Of a stretch of DNA of 64,000 bases, positions 28,680-40,873 are shown piece after piece. The stretch lies in assembly GCF_000189635.1 (NCBI RefSeq), contig NW_002476236.1, forward strand, positions 372,001 through 436,000. Reading direction: 5' to 3'. The notes under the pieces are model-generated. The model was not told where the DNA came from, did not search any database, and saw only the letters and a list, made by a program, of their open reading frames with translations. Origin of the DNA: Tetrahymena thermophila SB210. Taxonomy: Eukaryota; Ciliophora; Oligohymenophorea; Hymenostomatida; Tetrahymenidae. Every line of letters begins with the position of its first letter. The first letter of the stretch is position 1. Position numbers and translations under genes: made by a program.

Positions 28680-31600
28680 CTTTACTAATTTGAATTTAGT
28701 TTTTATTTTTATAAATGGTATATTTATTTTGTTAATCTATAATTCTAATAAGCTAAAAATTATTAAAAAATCTTAAAATAAACACTGATTTATTTTTGAT
28801 ATGAATATTAGCGTTATTAATTCAATAATAAATAAGTAAAATTAATAGAATTAAGTAGTCATTATAAATTTTTGCAAATAAAAAAATAAATGTTTGTTAC
28901 TTTGTAATATAGAAATAGTTTTATTAAAATTTATTAACATTTTTTGAATATTTCAAATATTTATTTATTTTTTAAGAATTGATTCATATAATACTTGATG
29001 AAAACATCTTACAGCATCTGAAATAGTAAAAATATTTATTTCTTTCTTAATTTGTATAATTTATGTAAAATTTGTCTTATATGTTTACCTTTTTTTACCT
29101 CAATTTAAAAAAATATAATTAAAATTTTAAAGTAATAAAATTATTTATAATCCCATAAATATATATTAGCATATTTTAGCAAGTGATATTTGGAAAAACT
29201 ATAAAATAGGAAGAATAAATAAAAAGTTAATCTAAATTTAAAAAATTTAATAATTTATAAAAAGGAAATAATGTACTAAATTAAAAATTATGAAGATAAT
29301 TGAAAATCATTATTTTATTTTAGTGATATTTATAAAAACGTTTTAAAATCATTAGAATAAGTTAAAATAAATAATTTTTTTTTATTAAAACAAAATATAT
29401 AAAAATTAAATAAAAAATGGAAGAATAGACTTTTTAAATAGATATCAAAAATTAAAAAATAAAATAGAATTGTAAATATAAATATATTATAATCATATTA
29501 ATTCTAAATTATAAACTTATAAATAAAACTTAAGGCTACTACTACTTTGGTGTGGAATTTATAGCTTTTTAAATAAAGTTATTTATTAAAAAATTTTGTT
29601 TAATTTTTATTTTAATTTTAGTAATCAGAAAATAAAAATGGCATACCTAATTTTGTTTTTAATATATTAAAAGATTTAAAATCTACATTATTGCGCTCGA
29701 AATTGATAAATTTGGGTAAATTCTTATTATTATAAGTGAAATATGAATTACAATATCAACAAAAAAGTGAAAATTGGTTTTTAATTTTTCTAAAATATCA
29801 GAAATAAATTAAATTCAAGAGTAATAAATTGACTAGAGGAGGTTTTTACAAAATATTAAAATATTTGGTCTATTTTGATATTTTTTAAAAATATTATTTG
29901 AATGAAAAATAAAAACAAAGTTTTTTTCAACCACCTTTTAAGAATAAAAGATAAATTTTTTTATATTTAGGATTTTATTTAAAAATTTATAAATTTTTGA
30001 TAATAATGTTAATAAACTTATTTTATGAAGTTATTTTTCAAAAAATATGTTACAAATTCTGCTTTTATTAATTTTGAGTTGAAATAAATAATTTTAGTTA
30101 TCTGAGGTAGTTTTAGATAAAATTAACTACTTTATTTTATCATATTTAGACATTCATTAGTTAAATATTTTGTGGAAGCTATTAGATTTATTCAATAATG
30201 TTTCTTTTTCTATCAAAAAAGTGTAATTAAAATAAATTCATTTATAAATGTTTATTAAGTCATTTATGAGGTGTCAAAAATGTTAAATTAGATTTTTGAT
30301 TTTCTTACATCTAAATTTAGTTCAATTAAATTGTTTGATTACATAATATTTAAAAATTAATAATAAGAATTTCATTTTCCAAATTAAGATTATTAAAAAA
30401 TGTAAAATCTTTGATTTAGAAATTCGAATTGAAAACCATACATTATTAATTAATTGATGGTTGATAATAAAGTTAAGCTCAAGAAAGTTTTGATCATTAC
30501 ATCAAATTAATTACATTTCTAATATTACATTTAAGACGTTTTACATTTTTTTTCAATAAAATGGGTATCCTCAAAAAATTTTGAATATCTTTATGCTTAG
30601 AATTTTTTGGGTGTTTTCTCCTGCAAGAGTGAAATGATAGGTTCACATTTTAAACTTTGTATTTTGTAAAAAGTTTTAACTACTGAGAGTAAACTGATAC
30701 TTATAATTTTAATTGCATTAATGTAAGCAATAATCAAAAATATTTGATGAAACAAAATTTGTATAGCAAACTTGAATTTATCAGAAATATATCTTAACTA
30801 AAAATACTTGGTTAAAAATAAACATGCTAAATGCAAATTATTAGCTTTTTAAATTAATGAAATTTGATCATAAGTCCATCAAAATTATAAAAAATAGGGT
30901 GAACAAAGAGCGCTAATTACCACTAATAAAATTTGTATAAAATAATTTTAGAGATTTACAAAAGTTGTTTAAATGAAAAAGAAAAAATAAATATTTGTCT
31001 AATTCGCATTTTAAAAAATGTAATTTTATTATTTTCAAAAATTGAATGATTAAATAGTTATTTTTGTAACAAAATCTAGCTCGCATTAAGCTATCAGCAT
31101 GACGCATATGAATACAAGATTAATTTATAAAAAAGAATATCTTGATTGATTAGATCAAAGATGTCTAAAATATAATCTACTGTTTAAGCTTTTTTAAATT
31201 AAGAATAGTATTATATTTTTTAAATTTTAAGCTTACAAATTTTCTATAACTAGAGACCAAAAAAAATAAGAAGCGAGCTTAATTAATTTCAAAATTTATT
31301 AGTGGTTAATAATAAAGTGTAACACTTATAGATAAAATAGCACAATTATTCAGTTTGTTATTTAGAGAAAGAAAGATTGTAAATATAGTTAGGGTGATGA
31401 TATTTATTATAAATGACGTTAGGAATAGTCATGAAGAGATAAAAATTAAAAAAATAATTAAAATAAAAAGAATAGTGCTAGATTAATTTACTGGAAATTG
31501 ATCTAAGATAAATCAAAATTAATAATTTATAACTTTTTAGTTCAATATAATTTCTTTGAAAGATGATTGAAAATTAATAAAGAATCATCTGTAAAAATAG

Positions 31601-32787
31601 AAGTATATTTAATTATTATATAGAAAGGACTTAAATTAAAAATTTGTGGGTAAATTAGCCTAATTCAAATAGCTTGCGCACTATCTTCTGATTAAAGCTG
31701 TTCAAATTTTCTGATTTGAAATATAACTAATTGAAAAGTGGAGTGTAAAACTCCGCTGTATCGAGTAACTTTAATTTCTTCATTAATTTTTTATTTGTTT
31801 AAAAGAATAAGATATTTAAATACAATAAGATAAACAAAATATAATGGAATGAGAGTAAAATGGCACTTGGTACAGCATTATACTTCACAAAAACATATTA
31901 TAACTTAATAAATATATAAAAAATATTTTTTATTTTGTTTTTTTCAAAGAGGGTATCAATAATTGCTCCAAAAAGTAAGAAATATTGAAAGCAATTCTAA
32001 TTTATTCAAAAATACTTAAAGTTAAAAGAAAAGAAAAAATGCATTAAAGAGATTTAACATTTTTGTAATTAATATTTTTCGTTTCAATTTATTTTTTACA
32101 TGAATATTTTGTTAATAAATAGTTTCATTTAGTAATTGATGAATAACATATATTGCGAATTTTTTTAGATGCAATGTAACCATATTTATAGAAGTCGTAA
32201 ATCTAAATAAATTCTTTAAATTAAGCCAAACAAATATATTAGCAAATTCTAGCATCAATATACCAATTTAACACTAAATTAGTTCAAAAGAACTTAGGAT
32301 TAGTATTTTTTACATATTTATTATCTGTACTAATATTTTTATAAAATAACTCAAATTACACTCGATATTTCTCATATTTACTCATAGATTTAATTTTAGT
32401 ACTTTTGAGAAAATGCACAGTCTGTCCGTCTGTCCATACGACAGGCTAGTAAAAAAAAATTTTATATTTTATTAATCTAGCATTTAATGAAAAAACTTAT
32501 GATTAAGAGGTGAAATAGCTATATTTACAGTAGCATATTAAATTAGAAAAATAATCAACAATTAATCAGCCATTTAAAATTAATATTTAAATAGAATTGT
32601 TTATACGAATGTTTTTTATTTCAGAAATTTAATTTTAAGGAAAAGATTACAATAAATTGATTAAAAATAAAGTAAATCAGGAATATTATCATAAAATAAA
32701 GTACCCTTTATTTATTTACAATTGAAAGTTTAGAAACAATCAACCTTCTACATTTTAAACCGAATTTGAATGAATAGCAGTATTAAA
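28680..32787. other. Long intergenic region, 4.1 kb
   Basis: Very AT-rich, with no confident gene. On the minus strand about 29,025-28,985, after a TTTCAG acceptor-like site, there is an isolated exon-like peptide, DAVRCFHQVLYESILKK, with no clear partner. Short GC-richer patches occur near 31,670-31,770, including a GGAGT/ACTCC hairpin at about 31,739-31,757, and near 32,410-32,446 (CTGTC-rich). An ATG at 31860 opens a short frame starting MALGTALYFTKTYYNL. None of these is enough to call a gene. Confidence 0.5.
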
Positions 32788-34194
32788 ATGACATTCAAGC
32801 CTTTTGAATACCAACTTATATAAAAGAAACCATCTTCTAAAGATAGTTTTACAAATTTAAGTAAGAAAATAAACAAAGCAAAAAAATCTAAGAAAATTTG
32901 TAAAGAATCTTCCCAAAAAAATTGCTAAAGAGATGAAGCAGAATTATATGTGCTTTAAGGAAATGTAGTAATTGATATTAATACACTATTTTAAAAGACT
33001 AACTAGCTAAATTAGCTAGTATATGAAAGCTAATATGATGGTTAGCTATTATATAATAATTCTTCAAAGAAGACAGAAAGAATTCAAAGCCCAAAAATTT
33101 AAAATACAGCATCTTATTTTTTTTATCAGAACATGTAAAATTATGGAGGTATAATTTCCGCCGTTGAATATTTCAAGAGATCTGATACTTTAGAAGTTAT
33201 GTATGACTCCATGGTTGAAGGCTTTTATTTAAACTAATTCCAAGCTGTAATTAGTAATCTTTAAGAATACTGTTAGAAATCCTCTTAGTTTAGCAATAAC
33301 TCTTAGATGGCTGCACTTTAATCACAGTTGATAAAATATTAAGAAATTATTTCCTAAAATTAGTCCGTAAACGACAACGATGCTGCAGTCAGAAATTAAT
33401 TGTTTGATGTGAGTATGAAAATAGCTCATCAGTATCTCATCGAAATAAACGGCAAGTAAGGTTAAATAGACTTAAACTATTTTCCCTAATTTCATAACTA
33501 TAAAACCAGCCTAAGTTCATTTGATACTGAAAAAGCTCATAATAATTAACTCTTCTTCTATAATGGTCTAAAAAGAACTGAGTATGGCTACAGTATAGAT
33601 AGAAAGGGCCTAAATAAAAACTTAATTGACCTGCTTAATATCGGGGAAGAAGTATTACAGCAAGTTATTTTAAGGAAGGGCTTCATAAATTTCTTGACTG
33701 CAGACTCAAACTTAAAACTGCTTTAATTTGATTTAGAATCAAGAATTATCCTTTCCCAGTAGTTTGCAAGTAAAACATGTGACTTATCTTCTATAAAAGG
33801 TCGTCGCATATCAGCAGAAATAATTACTTTGGACTTAATGTATATTCCATGCGAAATAGTAGTTGACTTAATTTAAATTTCGTTTGGAAATGAAAGCTGG
33901 TCACAAAATTACTTGATGCTCTTTTATATAGAAATTAGTGAAAGCGAGTAATAAAGAATTAAATGCTTGCGTGAATAATCAAGCAGCTTAAAAAATATTT
34001 CTTAATAACAGCAGTAGCAACAACATTAATAATAACAATCAATACATATGCATTTTTAAAATTGTTTGGAAGGTATTAATACAGATATTTTATATGACTA
34101 AGGATATTCGAACTTATCAGAAACTTTTATTAACAATTTTTATCCTGACCAAAGCTATTAATCTTCCTTTAGTTCAATCAATGGGCCTAATTGA
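32788..34194 (+). CDS. Uncharacterised protein with a Gln-rich C-terminal part
   Basis: Open from ATG 32788 to TGA 34192-34194, 468 residues, single exon as read. It starts with a basic, Lys/Ser-rich region (residues about 14-45). A middle part follows with EVMYDSMVEGFYLNQFQ and IDLNYFPQFHNYKTSLSS. Next is a globular-looking segment, QQVILRKGFINFLTADSNL...ISAEIITLDLMYIPCEIV, ending FGNESWSQNYLMLFYIEI. The C-terminal part has a Gln/His tract. I recognise no family. The segment around residues 290-390 could be a small alpha-beta sensor-like fold, but that is a guess. Coding character stays strong up to the TGA and then continues in another frame (34271 onwards), so the true C-terminus may be longer. 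Confidence 0.65.
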
Positions 34195-34270
34195 TTATTT
34201 ATTGTCCATCACTAACAAACATCATTCTTCTATTAAAATTAATTAACTAAATTAAAAAATGTAATTATAG

Positions 34271-34660
34271 CCAAGCTGAATTAGTTAGTCTTCACAATAT
34301 ATCTTAGACTAATACTAGACAAAAGTATCAATCTTAATCAAATCAATTAAATTCTTAGATAAAGAAGCAATATTTCTTTGAAATTAAATATGAGTTACTA
34401 TAATTTTAATCTTCTTCCTCTCATATTGAAAAATTAAAAAGAAAACAAGCTATTATTAACAAAAATTCATTTTCAATAAATTCCTTTTTGAAGCTTCATA
34501 ACAACTCAAAACAAGTATTTATTGTTAGTTTCAAAAAGAAAAAATGTCTTTCGAGACATGTCTAAAACAACAAAAAATGCCTATTATAAATCATTTTTCA
34601 TCAAAAAGATAGACATATATTGCCTCGTCATATGTTTTGCGGAATTTTCAAAAATTTTGA
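34271..34660 (+). CDS. Coding-like stretch, probable further exon of the upstream gene
   Basis: After an acceptor-like ATTATAG at 34264-34270, one frame has clear ciliate codon use and stays open for over 130 codons (AELVSLHNISQTNTRQKY, SSSSHIEKLKRKQAIINKN, RHILPRHMFCGIFKNF). It is in a different phase from the gene ending at 34194. No GT donor of the right phase lies close before that TGA. Possible explanations are a non-standard donor (for example GTTCAA near 34172 joined to AG at 34283-34284), a frameshift in the genome or assembly, or a separate gene. The right end is not defined: the frame stays open into microsatellite DNA up to a TGA at 35016. Confidence 0.4.
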
Positions 34661-34881
34661 TTTATAAAAAACACAACATATATAATTAAATATCAAATAC
34701 CTTTAAAGTTATTTATAAAAAATTTATTTTATTTATTTACCTCTATAAAAAATATATAATTTTATAAAATTACTCTCAATGCTAAATTTATAATTTATAA
34801 GACCTGAACAGTTTTTTAATGCATTCATAATTCATATATATTCAATAAAAAGCATATATAGTTCATTTTATTAAAAAATAA

Positions 34882-34940
34882 ATAAATAGATAGATAGATA
34901 GATAAATCTATACATCCATACATACATCTATCCATCCAAA
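34882..34940. repeat. Microsatellite (ATAG)n followed by CATA/CATC units
   Basis: ATAAATAG units lead into four or five GATA units, then imperfect CATC/CATA units. Simple tetranucleotide repeat. Confidence 0.8.
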
Positions 34941-35570
34941 CACTTTATGACAAAAATATTTCATGTCCCATTTAGTTAAAAAAGCAATAATTTCAAACTA
35001 ACTTTGTTTGCTATCTGAAAAAAGATAAATTCTATTATGTTTATTATCAAAACTCAGATAGCGAATAAAATTAAACTTCATTGTTTGTGATATTTTGAAA
35101 GCAAATATTTTTTTCTTCAAAAATATACTCAAGAAAATAAAAAAAACTGTTTAATTTTTAGTTATATATAACATTGTTCAGAATTTTGCAAAGCAAGTAC
35201 CAAAAATCAAATACTTTATGATGTATTTTTAAATTTTTATGATTAAAATTTATCAATCAATTGCTCATAATATAAATATTGTAATAAATATATTACAAAA
35301 ATTTCAGTATTTTTAAGTTATCTATAGTTTATCTAAGCTTAACGTTGGCATATTATTTAAAAAATTATAAAATTTTAGTTATTAAATAAATTTGTTCTAT
35401 GATATTAAAGTTAAAAAAGAATGCTGTTTCTAAAGATAAAAAGTTTACATCTAATTCCGTTAAATTTTGTTGCTGATTATTTTTACTTGTTTGAAAGATA
35501 ACATTAGAAAAGTATTCTCTTTTTTGATTTTTTAGATGAAAAACAATTTGAAAATAACATATTTAGACGA

Positions 35571-35633
35571 TAGTTAGATAGACAGATAGACAGATAGACT
35601 GATAGATAGAAAGATATTTAGATAAAAGTAAAA
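35571..35633. repeat. Imperfect GATA/GACA microsatellite
   Basis: A run of GATA and GACA tetranucleotides with scattered substitutions, about 60 bp long. It is the second such repeat within 0.7 kb. Confidence 0.75.
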
Positions 35634-37689
35634 TATATCTTTAGACTAGATCTTTGAAATTTAAAAAAATAAGGGATACATTTAAAATTCAATTTAAAAT
35701 AGTAACAAAACACCAACATATTATTCATTTTAGAATACAGATTACTTATTCATTTTATCTATTTATTGAGTTTTTCTTCTAGTTTAGTCAATTTTTGTTT
35801 ATTTTTAAATAATATGGTAAATTTTTGCTAGATATTTAAAGAAGCAAAAGCTGAATTACAACTTAATTTTTTGAAAAATATTATAGATAATGCTTTATTT
35901 CCAACTTAAAAACTTAATCACTATTTTTAAAAAAGGCATTTTCGTATACCTTATGCTCTATTTTTTCATTTTTACTAATATAAGAAATTAAAATTTTTGT
36001 CTGAATTCTATATTTTATAACCTATGATAACCTCTTCGGTTCAATTTATTACTTGTTAAGTAAATTAATTATTGAAAAAATGCTTATGTATACAAAAAAT
36101 CAATCATTTGCATAGGAATTTAAAATTATTTGTTAGGAAAAAAATTGCTTTTTAATAGAAAATATAGCAACAAATTATAAAAGTATAATTTTTTATGGCT
36201 CTTTATATTTATAACTAAATGATACTCATCAAAAATATACTAATTTGTATTTTAAATATGTGATTATGATTGTATTAGTACATTTTTGTATATTTTCATA
36301 AGTCATTTTAGATTTTAATAAAATTAACTTAATATTTTTAACAAAATGATTTATTGCCATTTCATATTGTTAACTATATTTGTAAGTAACTTTGATTAAG
36401 GTATATATTTGAACAAATTTAGGCTTTGGTTAAATTATTTTGTAAATTAGAAAAAAATATACTATATTATTTTTAGTTATTGAAAGCGATTATTAATTTT
36501 AATTACAATCTATTATTTTGATTATTAAAATTTTTTCTTTCTTCCTCTTCTTATTTACACCTGATACAATCAATTTTTACTTTAAAAAAAACTCCGCAAT
36601 CAATAATTTTAAAATAAAAATGATTGATGTAAAAGCATATTACAAACCTAATTTAGAATATTTTAAATCGTAATAGGATAAATTTTTTACCTCCAGAATT
36701 ATGATATTAAGCATTACTAAATACACACATTTATAATCTAATAAATATTGATACCAATCAATTCTTTTTTCATTACATAAATGAATCAGGCTGGTTTTAA
36801 ATTTATTAAAAAAAAATCAGAGTTAATAGAAACAAATTTTACTACTAAAAAAACTTATCCTTTATTCTTACATAATTATTAATTGATAATCTACTTGACT
36901 GATATTAAAAGCTGATCGCTTGTTTTCAAAATTTTCTATTTCAACAATTTTTTTTTTGAGTTAATTTAATTATTTTTTTCACTTTGTTTCTATTACTTAT
37001 TAGTAATATCCTCAATAGAAGCATAAATTAATTCATTAAAATCAAATTCTCCTCCATAAAAAATAAAACAATTTTATTACGAAATACATTTTTAAAATTT
37101 ATTGTGGTAACAATTTTGTATTAACAATGCATTATCATCAATAATGTTTTTTAAGGTAACATTTTATTATTTATTACTAATAATTATTTACTAGCTAGTA
37201 TAAACTGCTTTTAAATTATTAAAAGAACCAATATTTTTTATAAATATATGCGTATATTTTGCTAATAATTATAGCTTTTTAATTAGCTAATGCATTTTTG
37301 AAATATAAAAATATTTTATAAATCAACAAACACTAAATATAATTTTTTTAAATAAATTAATTTAATATTTTGTTTTTTTATTTTTAGATTGATTTTCAAA
37401 CAAGTTTAGATTCTAAAAATAGTTAATTAATTTTATGTACTAATTCAATCAATACTCCAAATTTATAAATTAGATCTAAAAAAATAAGCTTCTGCTGTTA
37501 ATTATTAAATTTAAAAATAATTAAAAGTGTTAAAAATATTTAATTATTTGTAAAAACGTTTAGTTTTTAAAATAAAGTTATTTTAAACAAATATATAAAT
37601 AAAAAGTTAATTTTTATCAAAAATAGTTATTTATGCATGCAGTAAGTAAAATATTTTATTTTAATTGAACATAAATTCATTCAGCTTTT

Positions 37690-39305
37690 TCACTTTTTTT
37701 GTTTAGTTTATTCTAAATCTTCACAGATAACTGATGAAGATGTAAAACCTGCACTGATATTCAATACATTTTATTTTTTAAATGTTGAAATCATAATTGG
37801 ATGCTCGCTAAATGAACGTTTCTTGTTACCTAATTATCCATAATCATTTTCACCCCATTCTGTAACAACTCCTGCACTTAGCAAGGCAATACAGTGGTGA
37901 TTACCGCAACTAATTTTATTAATTCTTACATTTTCTTTTTGTCCACTTGGGTTTTTGACTTAGAAGTTTGAGAGACCTTCGATCTTAACAACATCAGAAA
38001 GATGACGAAGGAATCCTGCACCTAATTCACCCTTGTTATTATGTCCACATGAAAATACCTCAGTCTCTCCACTGTGCTTATTTTGAGTGACTATAACAGT
38101 GTGCTCTTCACCTGCTGCTACATCAGTAACTAAGCTGAAATCAAGCATTTTTTATATCTTTAAAGGTGTAAAAATACTTATAATTGGTTCTTCAGCTCTA
38201 GAGAATTATTCTTCTTAGCTCAATTACATATTGGAGTTTGAACCCCATCCATATAATTAACCTTCTTCAGTTATTGCAAGTGAATGATTGGAACCACAGC
38301 ATATTTTTTTAATACGTGCATTCAAAGATTCTATTTTTCTTGGATTTTTAACTCTACGTTCATAGAAAGGAGGAGCAGTAGAACGACTCATAGACCCTAA
38401 ACCACATTATCCATAAGTATCATCTCCCATAGAAAATACTTCTCCCTATTGAGTGAGTGCTAAGAAGTGATCAACTCCTGTAGAAATTTATTAGATATTT
38501 GGTGGAAGACTCTTAACTTGACGCATTGAGTTAGGATCAATTTATGTTCCAACTACTCTATTTCTATCGTCTACTTTTTTTTAAATAGTCCATTAATAAA
38601 CTTCTCCTTTGTCATTAAGAGCCCATACAAATCCTGTAGTAAATGAAACCTAAATATAATTGTTATTTTTCTTATCTAATTGAATTATGTCATTTCTGTA
38701 ATTGTCTGTTTCTTAATTTTAATAGTTTGCTTCGAGAGTAGGTTTGTTCCAAGCATAAATATATCCATTAATATCAATACCGGCTTCATTATGTTCTCCA
38801 AAAATTACTAATAAAATTTTAAAAGAAATATTTTATTTAAAACTTTATTTATAATCTGCTTTAGCATTAAAATATAAATTTGTATGTTTAGGCTATCTTT
38901 TAATTTAGTAAAAACAAAACACTGTATTTTTTATACAACAACTTTTGTTGTTGACTTTCAAAATTCAATCAGTAGCATAAAATCTTTATAAATTCCATTT
39001 ACTTTAAAATTTTTAACAAAATAAATAAACGAATACAATTTAAAATTATTACTTTCCTTCATATTTTTATTTTCCTTTCCTTGGAATGTTTTAATAAGCT
39101 TAGGTTCGAAGTTTTTGTATTATAACAAAGCATCTGGCCTTGCTTAATAAATACCATTACCCCAAATATATGTTTTTGTAGGAAGACTTTAGTCTGATTT
39201 CTTTTTATTATTCAATAAATTCTATGCAGGATTTTCATTAGAGAGGAAAATGGTTGCTACTAATGAAACACCTAAATTTCTGCTTGAAAATAACTTTTTA
39301 TACAT
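37690..39305 (-). CDS. RCC1-repeat (beta-propeller) protein, probably mitochondrial
   Basis: Exons 39305-39053 and 38807-37690 with a 245-nt intron encode 456 residues. RCC1-type repeats are clear: YIWGNGIYQARPD, IFGEHNEAGIDINGYIYAWN, GVDHFLALTQQGEVFSMGDD, CGSNHSLAITEEGQLYGWGS, FSCGHNNKGELGAG and CGNHHCIALLSAGVVTEWG. The N-terminus MYKKLFSSRNLGVSLVAT is basic and hydrophobic without acids, which suggests mitochondrial import. That fits the FMP25/RCC1L-like group of mitochondrial RCC1 proteins rather than nuclear RCC1, but the subgroup is inferred. The frame is also open upstream of the chosen Met with a coding-like peptide (SSPKDYPTKTYFS) but no ATG before a TGA, so a further 5' exon is possible. 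Confidence 0.85.
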
Positions 39306-40873
39306 GCTAAAATATGTCTTTGTAGGATAATCTTTAGGAGAACTTTTTAAAGTAAATTTAGATTTATTAATTATTTGTTTATTTTTACTTTTATTATTTT
39401 ATTGATAGAATTAGATACAATTATAACAAAAATAAATTCTTATATTTTCTTTAATTATCAAAAACTAACTTCAAATAAATGTTAGTATGTTTGTTTGTTT
39501 TCTTTCTTTCTTTCTTGCTTTTTTCTGCTAAGATTAACATTTGTATCTTTATGCATTAAATCTAATTATAAATGTTAATTTTCAAAATGAATATCTTAAC
39601 TTAAAATGGAATTATCTAGAAGTAGCCTTGCAATGTTAATTTTTTCATTAATTTAATGAATGGTAAATTGTTTATCGTTTAAAAATTATTTTTTTAATAA
39701 AATAAGCTTTTTCATTATATAAATATCAAATTATTTTAATTTAAAACCAAAAAATAAATTTTTAAGTCAATTAAATTTAAGTAAAATTAAATAAATTTGA
39801 ATTTATTAAATTTAAAAATTATTCTTTGATGAAGTTATACCAATTTATAATTTTAAAATGAAGATTAAAGATAAATATTTAAAACTAAATAAAAATTGCA
39901 AATATTTTTAAATAATAAATCTAAAATGCAAACATCATTAATAAATAAACTTTAACACTATTTTAAATATCTTAAACGACACTTTCAATCTATTAAAAAA
40001 AAAATTAATAGCTATTATGTACAAATTAAAATAGATTGACATTTAATTTAATTTGAATATATTTATGACTAGTATTCATATTTAAATTATTAATTAATTC
40101 ATTTTATAAAAATTTTGATTAGAATTTGAAATAAAATTAAATTAATAAGTCTTTCTATATTTATATAAAAATTTATTCTGGATTATTAAATATAATTATA
40201 TTAAGTTTTTAATAAATAATATTTTATATCCTTTTATATCTTCGTAATTTCTATTATATATTTAAAGTATTTGATTTAAATTATTTAAAAATTCAAAATA
40301 AAATAAAAATAACCTAATTTAAATAGTAAATAATGCATTCTCAAGGTAAATTTAAAATATATATGCAAGTATTTTTTTCATTAACACTTATATTCATTAA
40401 AATTTGATCTGGTATTACTATTAGGATATATTCATATTTAATTTTCTTATCATAAAGATGGAAATATTAATTATTAATATTATCATATAATTTTTAGATC
40501 AGTTTCTTAGAAAATACCTTTAGAGTTAACTTCATTTTTTAATTATGTAATAAAGAAAAAAATTATTATTTAATTTAATAAAAATGGTAGTGATGTAAAT
40601 ATTAGGTTATCTCTAATTATAATTAGTCATCTGATCAGCCTCTTATTATAACAACTTTAATTATGGCATACTCTTTTTAAATTACATAAATATGATTAAA
40701 TTAAGTAATACTCTTAATTAATAATCAACTTGATTTTAATGATAGCCAATACAAATCAAAATTTAATTAATTATTATCCTGCTTAGGATTAGCTTGTCTA
40801 ATCAACTTAATATTTTTTAAATATAAGAACAACATACAAAAATTTATTAAAATATATAAAAACAGATCTAAAA
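39306..40873. other. Intergenic region between divergent genes
   Basis: 1.6 kb of extremely AT-rich DNA between the RCC1-repeat gene and the otubain gene. A short TTTC run occurs near 39,500. No coding signal seen; promoters of both genes must lie here. Confidence 0.6.

Larger units (their letters stand above)
34661..37689. other. Intergenic region with microsatellites
   Basis: 3.0 kb of very AT-rich DNA with two GATA-type simple repeats (listed separately). I see no coding or RNA gene signal. Confidence 0.6.

Noticed and set aside
30913-31107. 64-codon minus-strand frame starting MRHADSLMRARF
   Set aside because: Low-GC, Phe/Lys/Asn-rich peptide with no domain and no supporting splice sites.
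34544-34559. Perfect six-base-pair stem with a TTCG tetraloop
   Set aside because: Structurally attractive, but it lies inside the coding-like stretch at 34271-34660 (KKKKCLSRHV), so it is probably a by-product of coding sequence.
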